The notes: a model not told the origin generated them from the letters alone. A stretch of 64,000 nt of DNA from Betaproteobacteria bacterium (GCA_016709665.1 JADJMI010000009.1:1-64000), one strand, 5' to 3'. Positions 28,943 to 37,762 are shown, counted from the first letter of the stretch. Made by a program: numbers and translations.

Positions 28943-30349
28943 ATGGCCTCCGCTCCGTTCCCCGACCGCTTCCCCGCCGCCTCCCGCTCCGCCGACGGGC
29001 AGGTCGAGTCGCTTCGCCTGCCGCCGCATTCCATCGAGGCGGAGCAGTCGGTGCTGGGGGGGCTGCTCCTCTCGAACGCCTCGTGGGACCGCGTGGGCGA
29101 CATGATCTCCGAGGGTGATTTCTACCGGGCCGACCACCGCGTCCTCTGGCGCACCATCACGCGCCTGATCGAGGACAACAAGCCGGCCGACATCCTCACG
29201 GTCGCCGAATCGCTCAAGCTCGGCGGCGAACTGGAAAGCATCGGCGGCCTTTCGTACCTGCAGGGCCTCGCGACGGCGACGCCTTCGGCCGCCAACATCC
29301 GCCGCTACGCCGAGATCGTCCGCGAGCGCGCCATCATGCGAAAGCTCGCCGAGGTGGGCACGGCCATCGCGGACAGCGCCTACACCCCGCAGGGGCGCGA
29401 AGCGAAGCAGCTGCTGGACGAGGCCGAGACCAAGATCCTGGAGATCGGCGAATCGGGCGGGCGCTCGGCGCAGGGCTTCCAGAAGATGACGACCCTCCTC
29501 GCGGAGGTGATGAACCGCATCGACGAGCTGCACAAGAATCCCACCGCGGTGACCGGCATCGCCTCCGGTTTCGTGGACCTGGACGAAATGACCTCGGGCC
29601 TGCAGGCGGGCGAGCTGGTGATCGTGGCGGGAAGGCCCTCGATGGGGAAGACCTCGTTCGCGCTCAACGTCGCCGAGCACGTGGGCCTCGAGCTCAAGCT
29701 TCCCGTGCTCGTCTTCTCGATGGAAATGGGCGGCACGCAGCTCGGCCTTCGCATGCTGGGCTCGGTCGCCAAGGTGGACGCGCAGAAGCTCCGGACCGGG
29801 CGCCTCGACACCGGCGACTGGGAGCGCATGGGCACCGCCCTGGGCAAGCTGAACGAGGCGCCGATCCTGGTGGACGAGACGGCGGCCCTGAATCCGCTCG
29901 AGCTGCGCTCGCGCGCGCGCCGCCTGTGGCGCGAATACGGCGGGCTCGGCCTGATCGTCATCGACTACCTGCAGCTCATGAGCGCCTCGGGCTCCGGCAC
30001 GGAGAACCGCGCCACCGAGATCAGCGAGATCTCGCGCGGCCTCAAGGCGATGGCGAAGGAGCTGTCGGTGCCCGTCGTCGCGCTCTCGCAGCTCAACCGC
30101 TCCCTGGAGCAGCGGCCGAACAAGCGCCCGGTGATGTCGGACCTGCGCGAATCGGGCGCCATCGAGCAGGACGCCGACTTGATCCTCTTCATCTACCGCG
30201 ACGAGGTCTACAACGAGGATTCCCCCGACAAGGGCATCGCGGAGATCATCGTCGGCAAGCAGCGCAACGGCCCCATCGGCACCGTGAAGCTCACCTTCCT
30301 GGGCCGCCACACGCGCTTCGAGAACTACGCCGGCCCCTCGGGCTACTAG
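28943..30349 (+). CDS. dnaB: Replicative DNA helicase DnaB
   Basis: 468 residues from ATG 28943; an upstream TTG at 28901 would add an unlikely segment. The N-terminal domain starts at LRLPPHSIEAEQSVLGGLLL. The RecA-like motor has Walker A GRPSMGKT (residues 230-237), Walker B LGLIVIDYLQLM, LSQLNRSLEQRPNKRPVMSDLRESGAIEQDAD and the final FLGRHTRFENY. It unwinds DNA at the replication fork as a hexamer. The order rplI-dnaB-alr-radA is common in betaproteobacteria. No intein or frameshift is present. Confidence 0.97.
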   Translation: MASAPFPDRFPAASRSADGQVESLRLPPHSIEAEQSVLGGLLLSNASWDRVGDMISEGDFYRADHRVLWRTITRLIEDNKPADILTVAESLKLGGELESIGGLSYLQGLATATPSAANIRRYAEIVRERAIMRKLAEVGTAIADSAYTPQGREAKQLLDEAETKILEIGESGGRSAQGFQKMTTLLAEVMNRIDELHKNPTAVTGIASGFVDLDEMTSGLQAGELVIVAGRPSMGKTSFALNVAEHVGLELKLPVLVFSMEMGGTQLGLRMLGSVAKVDAQKLRTGRLDTGDWERMGTALGKLNEAPILVDETAALNPLELRSRARRLWREYGGLGLIVIDYLQLMSASGSGTENRATEISEISRGLKAMAKELSVPVVALSQLNRSLEQRPNKRPVMSDLRESGAIEQDADLILFIYRDEVYNEDSPDKGIAEIIVGKQRNGPIGTVKLTFLGRHTRFENYAGPSGY

Positions 30350-30359
30350 CCGCGCGGCC

Positions 30360-31431
30360 ATGGCCCGACCGATCCGCGCCGACATCCGCCTTTCGGCGCT
30401 CGCGCACAACTACGCCGCCGCCCGCCGCGCCGCGCCGCGCGCCCGGGTGCTCGCCGTCGTGAAGGCCGATGCCTACGGGCACGGCCTCGCGAGCGCCGCG
30501 AAAGCGCTCCCCCGGGCCGACGGCTTCGCGACGCTGGAGCTCGACGGCGCCGTGCGCCTGCGCCAATCGGGCTTCGCCGGCGAGATCCTCCTGCTGGAGG
30601 GGCTACTTCGGGGCCGCCGAGCTCGTCGAGATCGCCGGGCAGGGACTCGCGACGGTGGTCGCGGGCGAGGAGCAGCTTCGGCTGCTCGAGGCGCACCGTC
30701 CGGCCGCGCCGGTCGACTGCTACCTCAAGATCAACACCGGGATGAACCGGCTCGGGTTCCCGCCCGCGGACACGCGCCGGGCCCTGGAACGCCTCGCCGC
30801 GACGGGCGCGGCGAAGTCGGTCACGCTCATGACGCATTTCGCAACGGCCGACGGCCCGGAGGGCATCGGGGAGGCGATGCGCCGCTTCGGGGAAGCGACG
30901 CAAGGCCTCACCCTCCCGCGGAGCCTGTCCAATTCCGCGGCCATCTTCGCCCATCCCGACGCCCATGCCGACACGGTGCGCGAAGGCATCGCGCTCTACG
31001 GCGCGACGCCCTTCGCCGACCGCAGCGCCGAAAGTCTCGGCCTCCTGCCCGCCATGACGCTGCGTTCGCGCCTCATCGCCGTCCAGGAGCTCGCGCCGGG
31101 CGAGACGGTGGGCTACGGCGCCACCTGGCGGGCGGCGAGCGCGATGCGCCTGGGGATCGTCGCCTGCGGCTACGCGGACGGCTACCCGCGCCATGCCCCG
31201 AGCGGGACGCCCGTCCTCGTGGACGGCGTCCGCGTGAAGACGGCCGGCCGCGTTTCGATGGACATGATCGCCGTCGACCTCACGGCCGTTCCGGGCGCGC
31301 GCGTGGGTTCGGAGGTGGTGCTGTGGGGCGAGGGCCTGCCGGTCGACGAGGTCGCGGCTGCGGCGGGCACCGTGGGTTACGAACTGCTGTGCGCCCTGGC
31401 CCCCCGCGTGCCGGTGAACGAGATCGGCTAG
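30360..31431 (+). CDS. alr: Alanine racemase; one frameshift as sequenced
   Basis: The PLP enzyme that makes D-alanine for peptidoglycan. The PLP lysine is Lys35 in AVVKADAYGHG, and the catalytic Tyr is in the C-terminal barrel region GETVGYGATWRA. The C-terminal domain has RVSMDMIAVDLTAVPG and ends APRVPVNEIG. At about 30597-30600 the sequence has four G where three would keep the frame (LLLEG-YFGAAELVEIAG), so the first 80 residues and the rest lie in different frames. Since the enzyme is normally essential, a base-calling error is likely. The stop shares the palindrome CTAG with the stop of the opposite gene. Confidence 0.93.
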
Positions 31432-32825
31432 CCCGGTTTGCCGGCGGGCGCCGATGCCGCGCCGGCGCCCTCCAGGTATTCGTTGATCACGAGCCTCGCC
31501 TTGCCGGCCACCGTCGCGGCGATCTCGGGCGGGTACTCGATCTCGACCCGGGCGTTCTCGCCGAGGTGCGACTTGAAGATGCGCCGCAGCTTGTCCTCCT
31601 CGGCCGGCGCGTCGTATCCCGGCACCGTCACGATGCGGATGCACGCGTGGCCGGGTTCGCGCTGGACGATCTGGAACTGGTGCACGTGCGCCACCATCTT
31701 GAAGGCGTGGGCGCCGATCGCGCCCGAGATCATCTCGCCGTCGGCGGTGAGCAGGACGTCGTTGACGCGCCCGTCGAGGCGCAGGATGCGCCCGAGCGTG
31801 CGGCCGCAGGCGCATCCGGGGCCGGCGATCGCGCCGGCGTCCCCGTTGCGGTACCGGATGAGGGGCATCGCGGCGTTGTCGAGATCCGTGAGCAGGAAGG
31901 CGCCTTCGCCCTCGAGGGACGTGCGCCCGTCGCCTTCCTCCACCTCGATGACGGCGTGCTCGTCGCAGGTGTGGTAGACGGGCGTCTCGCTGTCGGGGCA
32001 GGTGTAGCCGAGCGACTGGACCTCCCCGCACCCGTAGTAGGGCAGCACCTTCGCGCCGAACGCGCGGCGCATGGTGTCGAACCACGAATCCGGGATCAGT
32101 TCCGCCGTCGGGAACACGGCCTCGAGCGGCAGGGTGCGGCCGGTCGACTCGAGGTGCCTGGCGAGGATGAAGCAGGACGAGGCGTAACCCACGAGATGCC
32201 TCGCGCCGCTGGCACGGATGGCCTCGATGTACTGCTCCGTGTTGTGTCCCTGCAGCTCGAAGGCCGGCAGGAAGTGCTTGCCCGAGAACCAGTTCTTGAG
32301 GCGATCCTTCGTCCGGCGGGAACTCAGGCCGAGGGCGCCGCCGAAGAGCTGGAACCAGGTATCGCCCAGGCGCAGGCCGCCCCAGCCGAAGCCCCGCCAG
32401 TAGCAGGCGCGCTGCCAGACCGTGCCGGGCAGGTCGCGCGTCACGCGCATGGGGTTTCCCGTCGTGCCGCCGGTGATGCCGAATTCGACCTGCGAGTCCG
32501 GAAAGCCCCGGGCCCGGAGCGCGGGGGCGTGTTCGCGGATCATCGCCTTCGTGAGAATGGGCAGCTTGCCGATATCCGCGATGCCGCGGATTTCCGAAGG
32601 GGTCACGCGGTGGCGCTCCATGAGCACCCGGTAGTACGGGGAGTTCGCGTGGAAATGGGCGACGAGTTCGCGGAGCTTGCGGTCCCGAAGGGCTTCCAGG
32701 CGCTCGCGCGGCCAGCGCTGGCTTTCCTCCGCGAGGGCGAGGGCCTGCAGGAACCCGAACCGGGCGGCGCGGGATCGCAGGGTCCAGTGGAATCGATAGA
32801 GGGCGCTTCTGAGCGATGGGGGCAT
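31428..32825 (-). CDS. CapK/phenylacetate-CoA ligase-like adenylate-forming enzyme (2)
   Basis: 465 residues from ATG 32825 (MPPSLRSALYRFHW). It is a paralogue of the protein at 26009-27370 with the same landmarks: FGITGGTTGNPMRVTRD (phosphate loop), VLPYYGCGEVQSLGYTC, LTDLDNAAMPLIRYRNGD and CACGRTLGRILRLDGR. It ends in a Lys-bearing segment (TVAGKARLVINEYLEG). The mid region (HLVGYASSCFILARHLES) matches the CapK branch rather than true PaaK. It is convergent with alr, and its promoter region is the 73-base gap shared with radA. Substrate unknown; decoration of polysaccharide is a guess from family and setting. Confidence 0.82.
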   Translation of the reverse strand: MPPSLRSALYRFHWTLRSRAARFGFLQALALAEESQRWPRERLEALRDRKLRELVAHFHANSPYYRVLMERHRVTPSEIRGIADIGKLPILTKAMIREHAPALRARGFPDSQVEFGITGGTTGNPMRVTRDLPGTVWQRACYWRGFGWGGLRLGDTWFQLFGGALGLSSRRTKDRLKNWFSGKHFLPAFELQGHNTEQYIEAIRASGARHLVGYASSCFILARHLESTGRTLPLEAVFPTAELIPDSWFDTMRRAFGAKVLPYYGCGEVQSLGYTCPDSETPVYHTCDEHAVIEVEEGDGRTSLEGEGAFLLTDLDNAAMPLIRYRNGDAGAIAGPGCACGRTLGRILRLDGRVNDVLLTADGEMISGAIGAHAFKMVAHVHQFQIVQREPGHACIRIVTVPGYDAPAEEDKLRRIFKSHLGENARVEIEYPPEIAATVAGKARLVINEYLEGAGAASAPAGKPG

Positions 32826-32898
32826 GCGCGGCGGCGTGAGGTCTTCCCGGCTCTCATGGTAGCGCTTTGACTCGTCCTGTATTCTCCGGGCTGATCCG

Positions 32899-34263
32899 AT
32901 GGCGAAACCGAAAAGCCTCTTCACCTGCACCGAATGCGGCGGCCAGTCGCCCAAGTGGCAGGGCCAGTGCCCGCATTGCATGGCGTGGAACACGCTCGTC
33001 GAATCGACGGTGGAAGCGGCGAAGCCCGGCGCCAACCGCTTTGCCTCGCTCGGCGGGCGCAGCGAGGTCGTCACCCTCGCGGACGTCGAGGCGCGCGACT
33101 TCCCGCGCCTGCCCACGCTCATCGGCGAATTCGACCGCGTGCTGGGCGGGGGGCTCGTCGAGGGCGGCGTCGTCCTCATCGGGGGAGACCCGGGCATCGG
33201 CAAGTCGACGCTCCTGCTGCAGGCGGCCGCCCGCATCGCCGAGCAGGGCATCGTGCTCTACGTGAGCGGCGAGGAATCGGCGCAGCAGGTGGCGCTTCGC
33301 GCCCGCCGGCTCGACGTGAACGCGGCGAAGATCCGCATGCTCGCGGAGATCGAGCTCGAGCGCATCCAGTCCGCCATCGCCGAGGTGAAGCCGCGCGTGG
33401 CCGTCATCGATTCCATCCAGACCCTCTACTCGGCCGCGCTCACCTCGGCGCCCGGCTCGGTGGCGCAGGTGCGCGAATGCGCCGCGCAGCTCGTCCGGGT
33501 GGCCAAGCGCTCGGGAACCTGCATCGTCTTCGTGGGCCACGTCACCAAGGACGGCGCGCTCGCGGGCCCGCGCGTGCTCGAGCACATGGTGGACACGGTG
33601 CTCTACTTCGAGGGCGACACCCACACGAGCTTCCGCCTGATCCGCGCCTTCAAGAACCGCTTCGGCGCGGTGAACGAGATGGGCGTCTTCGCGATGACGG
33701 AGAAAGGCCTGCGCGAGGTGACCAATCCGTCGGCGCTCTTCCTATCGCAGCACAAGGAGGACGTGCCCGGCTCCTGCGTCATGGTCACGCAGGAAGGCAC
33801 GCGGCCGCTGCTGGTGGAGCTGCAGGCGCTCGTGGACGACGCCCACGGCTCGCAGCCGCGGCGCCTGGGCGTCGGCCTCGAGCAGAACCGCCTGGCGATG
33901 CTGCTCGCCGTCCTGCACCGTCACGCGGGCATCGCCCTCTTCGACCAGGACGTCTTCGTGAACGCCGTGGGCGGCGTGCGCGTGGCCGAGCCGGGCGCGG
34001 ACCTGGCCGTCACGCTCGCCATCGTCTCGAGCCTTCGCAACAAGCCCCTGCCCGGCAAGCACGTGGTGTTCGGGGAAGTGGGCCTCGCGGGCGAGGTGCG
34101 GCCCGTGCAGCGCGGCCAGGAACGCCTGCGGGAGGCGGCCAAGCTCGGCTTCACCCACGCGATCGTGCCGGCCGCCAACCGGCCGCGCCTGCCCATCGAG
34201 GGCATGGAAGTGGTGCCGGTGGAGCGCCTGGCGCAGGCGGTGGACTACTGCGCGGGACGCTAG
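32899..34263 (+). CDS. radA: DNA repair protein RadA (Sms)
   Basis: 454 residues, full length. The zinc finger is C10-x2-C13...C24-x2-C27. Walker A is GGDPGIGKST (residues 95-104). The RadA-specific KNRFG motif lies at residues 252-256. The C-terminal Lon-like domain has GGVRVAEPGADLAVTLAI and VVFGEVGLAGEVRPV. It is a branch-migration helicase working with RecA in recombination. Intact. Confidence 0.97.
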   Translation: MAKPKSLFTCTECGGQSPKWQGQCPHCMAWNTLVESTVEAAKPGANRFASLGGRSEVVTLADVEARDFPRLPTLIGEFDRVLGGGLVEGGVVLIGGDPGIGKSTLLLQAAARIAEQGIVLYVSGEESAQQVALRARRLDVNAAKIRMLAEIELERIQSAIAEVKPRVAVIDSIQTLYSAALTSAPGSVAQVRECAAQLVRVAKRSGTCIVFVGHVTKDGALAGPRVLEHMVDTVLYFEGDTHTSFRLIRAFKNRFGAVNEMGVFAMTEKGLREVTNPSALFLSQHKEDVPGSCVMVTQEGTRPLLVELQALVDDAHGSQPRRLGVGLEQNRLAMLLAVLHRHAGIALFDQDVFVNAVGGVRVAEPGADLAVTLAIVSSLRNKPLPGKHVVFGEVGLAGEVRPVQRGQERLREAAKLGFTHAIVPAANRPRLPIEGMEVVPVERLAQAVDYCAGR

Positions 34264-34269
34264 GGCCCG

Positions 34270-34539
34270 CTACTTCGCGACGAGCGCGACGAGCAGGACG
34301 ATCGCGAGGAGGGCGAGCACGCCGATGGCGAGGAGGGCGAGGACGTTCGAGCCGGAGCCGGACGGCTCGTCGGCCGGCAGGCGCGGCTCGGCCTTGCGCG
34401 CGGGCTCCTTCGCCGGCGCCTCGAGAACGGGGTTTCCCAGCGCGGCGAGCGGGCTGCCCGGCTCGATCCGCCCGCGATAGGCCCGCATCTTCTGCGTGGC
34501 CGTGATGTATTCCTCGAACTCGTCGACCTGGTTGGTCAT
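34270..34539 (-). CDS. Small C-terminal-anchored membrane protein, or the detached tail of the kinase
   Basis: 89 residues: TNQVDEFEEYITATQKMRAY, a low-complexity Pro/Ala/Lys linker and one hydrophobic tail segment (NVLALLAIGVLALLAIVLLVALVAK). The ATG overlaps the kinase stop as ATGA, typical of coupled genes. However, a one-base change in a ccc run just upstream would fuse it to the kinase as DATARLASMTNQ, giving a receptor-like kinase with a membrane tail, a common design. Both readings remain open. Confidence 0.5.
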   Translation of the reverse strand: MTNQVDEFEEYITATQKMRAYRGRIEPGSPLAALGNPVLEAPAKEPARKAEPRLPADEPSGSGSNVLALLAIGVLALLAIVLLVALVAK

Positions 34540-35576
34540 CGAGGCGAGCCGGGCGTCGCGTCGAAGGAATCGAAACTCTTCGCGAGGGCGAGCGCCTTGG
34601 CGCTTTCCTCCTCGCTCATCGGGGCGCGGTCGAGCTTGCCGTCCGCCTTGAGGGGCGTCGTCTCCGAGTCGAGGCTCGCGAGGAGATCGCGCGGGCCGGG
34701 CGGCGGCGGCGGCGGCGCCGTGGTGGCCTTGAGCGCGATGGACGGGCGCGCGGCATCGAGCTGGCGCCGGACCTCGCGCAGGTCGTCGGCGAACTCCTTG
34801 ATGCTCTGGTAGCGGTCGTCCACCACCTTCGCCATCGCCTTGGCCACGATGAGGTCGAGCATCGCGGGCACCAGGCGGTTGCGCGAGGAGGGCGGCGGCG
34901 GCGAGGAGTTCACCGTCGCGTACATGATCGCGTTCACGTTGTCGCCGTCGAAGGGCGCCTCGCCGGTGAGGGCCTCGTAGAGCACGACGCCGAGCGAGAA
35001 GATGTCCGTGCGCTTGTCGAGCGACTTGCCGATCACCTGCTCGGGCGACATGTAGCGCGGGCTCCCGAGGATGAGCCCGGTCATCGTCTTCACGGCCGAG
35101 TTGGGCAGCCGGGCGATGCCGAAATCCGTGATCTTCGCGATGCCGCCCTTCAGGACCATGATGTTGGAGGGCTTCACGTCGCGGTGGACGATTTCCTGCT
35201 GGTGCGCGAACCACAGGCCGTCGGCGACCTGGGCGGCGATGTCGACCACCTCGTGCACGCCCAGGAGCTTGCCGGAATTGATGATGTCCTTGAGCTCGGC
35301 GCCCTCGAGGAACTCCATCGCCATGTAGGCGACCTGGTCGGTCTTGCCCACGTCGTAGATCGTGACGATGTTGGGATGGTTGAGCCGCCCGGCCGCCTTG
35401 ATCTCCTGCTGGAAGCGCTGCTGGTATTCCTCGAGTTCCTGCTTGGTGAGGTTCAGGTTGATCGTCTTGATGGCGACGGTGCGGTCGATGATCGGGTCGA
35501 CGGCCTTGTAGACCGTGCCCATGGCCCCCTGGCCGATCTCGCCGACGATCTTGTACCGGCCGAGCGTCCCGATCAT
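34536..35576 (-). CDS. Serine/threonine protein kinase (PknB/Hanks type)
   Basis: 346 residues with a complete kinase domain. The Gly-rich loop is GEIGQGAMGTVYKA, the catalytic Lys is Lys37 in VAIK, the catalytic loop is HRDVKPSNIM (131-140), DFG is at 151-153, and SPRYMSPEQV is the activation-segment end. After about residue 280 there is a Pro-rich linker. The membrane anchor expected of this family is not in this frame but in the overlapping small gene. It lies four bases after the TPR lipoprotein gene and in the same operon as the cyclase, suggesting one signalling module. Confidence 0.92.
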   Translation of the reverse strand: MIGTLGRYKIVGEIGQGAMGTVYKAVDPIIDRTVAIKTINLNLTKQELEEYQQRFQQEIKAAGRLNHPNIVTIYDVGKTDQVAYMAMEFLEGAELKDIINSGKLLGVHEVVDIAAQVADGLWFAHQQEIVHRDVKPSNIMVLKGGIAKITDFGIARLPNSAVKTMTGLILGSPRYMSPEQVIGKSLDKRTDIFSLGVVLYEALTGEAPFDGDNVNAIMYATVNSSPPPPSSRNRLVPAMLDLIVAKAMAKVVDDRYQSIKEFADDLREVRRQLDAARPSIALKATTAPPPPPPGPRDLLASLDSETTPLKADGKLDRAPMSEEESAKALALAKSFDSFDATPGSPR

Positions 35577-35579
35577 CGC

Positions 35580-36416
35580 CTAGCCCTTCTTCGCCGCGGG
35601 AGCCGGGGCGGGCGCCGACCCCGGCGCGGGGGCCTGCGTGCCCGTGCGCTTCGCCTGCGCCTGGGCGCGGGCCCCGGCGAAGGTCTTCGTCCAGTTCGGG
35701 TGGCCCGCCTCGGCGGGCGTGAGATCGAAGTTCGGGTCGACGTCGAAGATCTTCAGGAACTGCGCGCGGCAGGCCGGGTACTTGCCGGCGAGGCACAGGC
35801 AGAACGCGACGTGCTTCATCGCCCGCACCTGGTCCTGCTTCTCCCGCAGGCCCTCCTTCAGCGATTGCTCCAGCAGCCGCTGGCTCTCCGCGAAGTCGCC
35901 GGACTCGTACTTGACGAGCCCGTCGGCCAGCATCTGCTCGGCCCTGGCGAGCGGCGCGGTCGGCTTGCCCTGCGCGGCCTCGCGCTCGGCGATGAGTTGC
36001 GTGCGCACCGCGCGGTAGACGGGCCCCCAGATGGGGTGACCGTCCTCGGCGGGGCTCAGCGAGAACGCGGGGTCGATCTCGAAAGCCTTGCGGAACTCGT
36101 CGCGGCACTGCGTCTCGCGGCCCGAGAGGCAGTGTACGAACGCGATGTGCTTGCGGGCGACGCTCTGGTCCATCTTCGGCAGCAGGCCATGGTCCAGCGA
36201 CGCCACGAGGCTGCGCAGGGCGGCGTCGTATTCGCCGCTGTCGTATTGCTTGAGGCCCGTGGCGAGCTGCTCGCGGGCGCGGGCCCGGAGCGTGTCTTCC
36301 GTGATCTGCGGCGCGACGGGCTGCTGCGCGGGGGGGGGCGTCACCGGCGCGCACGCCGCCACGATCGCGGCGAGCGCCACGGCGGCAAGCGGGCGAAGCG
36401 GGGCATGCATGCGCAT
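35580..36416 (-). CDS. Lipoprotein with two tandem TPR-like units, TssQ-like
   Basis: 278 residues from ATG 36416, which overlaps the cyclase stop (TGATG); GTG 36419 is a weaker alternative. The lipobox is VAAC with Cys22. Two copies of a roughly 85-residue unit follow: GLKQYDSGEYDAALRSL...CLSGRETQCRDEF...DPAFSLSPAEDGHPIWGPVY and GLVKYESGDFAESQRLL...CLAGKYPACRAQF...DPNFDLTPAEAGHPNWTKTF. This unit resembles the TssQ-type lipoproteins linked to type VI secretion, but no other T6SS gene is present in the window. The tail is Pro/Ala-rich. It may be a periplasmic-side sensor partner of the kinase. Confidence 0.65.
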   Translation of the reverse strand: MRMHAPLRPLAAVALAAIVAACAPVTPPPAQQPVAPQITEDTLRARAREQLATGLKQYDSGEYDAALRSLVASLDHGLLPKMDQSVARKHIAFVHCLSGRETQCRDEFRKAFEIDPAFSLSPAEDGHPIWGPVYRAVRTQLIAEREAAQGKPTAPLARAEQMLADGLVKYESGDFAESQRLLEQSLKEGLREKQDQVRAMKHVAFCLCLAGKYPACRAQFLKIFDVDPNFDLTPAEAGHPNWTKTFAGARAQAQAKRTGTQAPAPGSAPAPAPAAKKG

Positions 36417-37639
36417 CACTGGAACCGGTGGCGGATCGTGACCTCGTCGCGCGCCTTCAGGTCGAAGGTCTCGGCGTAGGCCGGAAGCGTGGTGTTGCGT
36501 ACCTCGATGCGGTACTTGCCCGGGGGCAGCCTGTGCGACTTGACCGGCGGGCTCACGCCGATCGACTTGCCGTTCACGAACACCTCGCCCCAGGGCTGGA
36601 TGGCGAAGGCGAGGGAGGCCGGCGGCACCGCTCTCGCGGCGGGCTTGGCGGGGTCGGCGGCCTTGGCCGCCTCGGGCTTGGCGCCGGTCGCGGGCTTGGC
36701 CGGATCCGGCTTGGGCGGCTCGGCCTTCGGGGCTTCGGCGGCCGGCGCGGCCTGCGGGACCGGGGCGGCCGCGGGCGGCGGCGCCGGCTCGGCCTTGGGC
36801 GGTTCGGGCGCCGGCGCGACGCTCACCGGGGCGGCGGCGACGGGAGCCGGTGGCGGCACGTCGGCCTTCTTGAAGATGACCAGCACGCCCAGGACGGCCA
36901 CGACGGCCGCGAGGCCCAGGGCGATCAGCGTGAGGGTTTTCTTGTCCCGCGCGAAACTCGGCACGGTGAGGGTGACGGTGCCCGAGCCCGGCGGCTGCGT
37001 GGCCGAGGCCATCTTGCGCACGTTCGTCACGGTGGAGGCCGCGCGGTCCTTCATGCTGTCCTTGGCCTTCTTGAGGGCGCCCTCGTGATGGCCGATGACG
37101 TAGATCTCGTGCTCGCGCACGTGCTTGTCGGTGCGCGAGCCCTCGTACGTGAAGAGCTTGGCGTACTCGCTCGCGAGATTGGAGACGACGTCGTAGTACG
37201 AGCGCGACACCACGATCTGGCCCGGGCGCGCGAAGCTCATGATGCGCTGGGAGACGTTGATCCCGTCGCCGATGATGTTCGGGTGCCCGTTGATGTCCTT
37301 CACGAGCTTCACCGGGCCCAGGTTGATGCCCATGCGCACGGCGTCGTCGCCGGCGGCCTCGACCTGCGTGGCGCTCATGCCTTCCTGCATCATCGCCTCG
37401 CGCAGCGAGAGCGTGGTGAAGAGCGCGTCTTCCGGATCGCCCAGGAAGGAGATCGCCGCGCCGTCGCCCGTGTCGAGGATGATCCGGTCGTTCACCGGGA
37501 TGTCCTTGATGGCCGCGGAGAGGTTGTTCGTGAGGCTGGTCTTCAGGCGAATCTGCTCGCCCACCGGCTTCTTGGAATAGCCGACGAGGTCGATGAACAC
37601 GACGCTGCAGATGAACGTCCGGTTGGCCTGATCGAGCAT
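36416..37639 (-). CDS. Class III adenylate/guanylate cyclase domain protein with membrane helix and PEGA-like domain
   Basis: 407 residues. Residues 8-190 form a class III cyclase domain: VVFIDLVGYSK (first metal Asp), ILDTGDGAAISF (second metal Asp), VRMGINLGPV and GDGINVSQRIM (Asn and Arg of the transition state). The Lys that reads the purine is not visible in the usual place (LDTGDG). A membrane helix spans about 234-257. A long Pro/Ala/Lys linker (about 258-340) leads to a PEGA-like beta domain (GEVFVNGKSIGVSPPVK, LPPGKYRIEV). It would make or sense a cyclic nucleotide in the cytoplasm with an extracytoplasmic PEGA domain. First gene of the four-gene operon. Confidence 0.85.
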   Translation of the reverse strand: MLDQANRTFICSVVFIDLVGYSKKPVGEQIRLKTSLTNNLSAAIKDIPVNDRIILDTGDGAAISFLGDPEDALFTTLSLREAMMQEGMSATQVEAAGDDAVRMGINLGPVKLVKDINGHPNIIGDGINVSQRIMSFARPGQIVVSRSYYDVVSNLASEYAKLFTYEGSRTDKHVREHEIYVIGHHEGALKKAKDSMKDRAASTVTNVRKMASATQPPGSGTVTLTVPSFARDKKTLTLIALGLAAVVAVLGVLVIFKKADVPPPAPVAAAPVSVAPAPEPPKAEPAPPPAAAPVPQAAPAAEAPKAEPPKPDPAKPATGAKPEAAKAADPAKPAARAVPPASLAFAIQPWGEVFVNGKSIGVSPPVKSHRLPPGKYRIEVRNTTLPAYAETFDLKARDEVTIRHRFQ

Positions 37640-37762
37640 CTCGCGGGCTGCCTTGGGGGCGCGCCGTCTCCTAAGGGCAATAGTTCTTTAAAAAAAAGGA
37701 CTTACAGGACGAACTTCGGGCAACTCCTAGTTTAGCCCATTCCCGGCAAGCTTGCCTGTGGA
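37640..37762 (-). promoter_or_regulatory. AT-richer gap likely holding the promoter of the cyclase/kinase operon
   Basis: This 123-base stretch is unusually AT-rich for the window and contains an A run of nine to ten (about 37681-37690). On the minus strand there is an aggag before the cyclase ATG, but its spacing is long. I cannot assign clear -35/-10 boxes. Promoter location is inferred from the operon start. Confidence 0.3.

Noticed and set aside
31428..33251. Longer start for the second CapK-like protein, upstream of 32825
   Set aside because: The extension would run into radA on the opposite strand and adds no conserved sequence.
35580..37639. A type VI secretion cluster
   Set aside because: Only the TssQ-like lipoprotein suggests it. 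No sheath, Hcp, VgrG, ClpV or TssJKLM gene is present.
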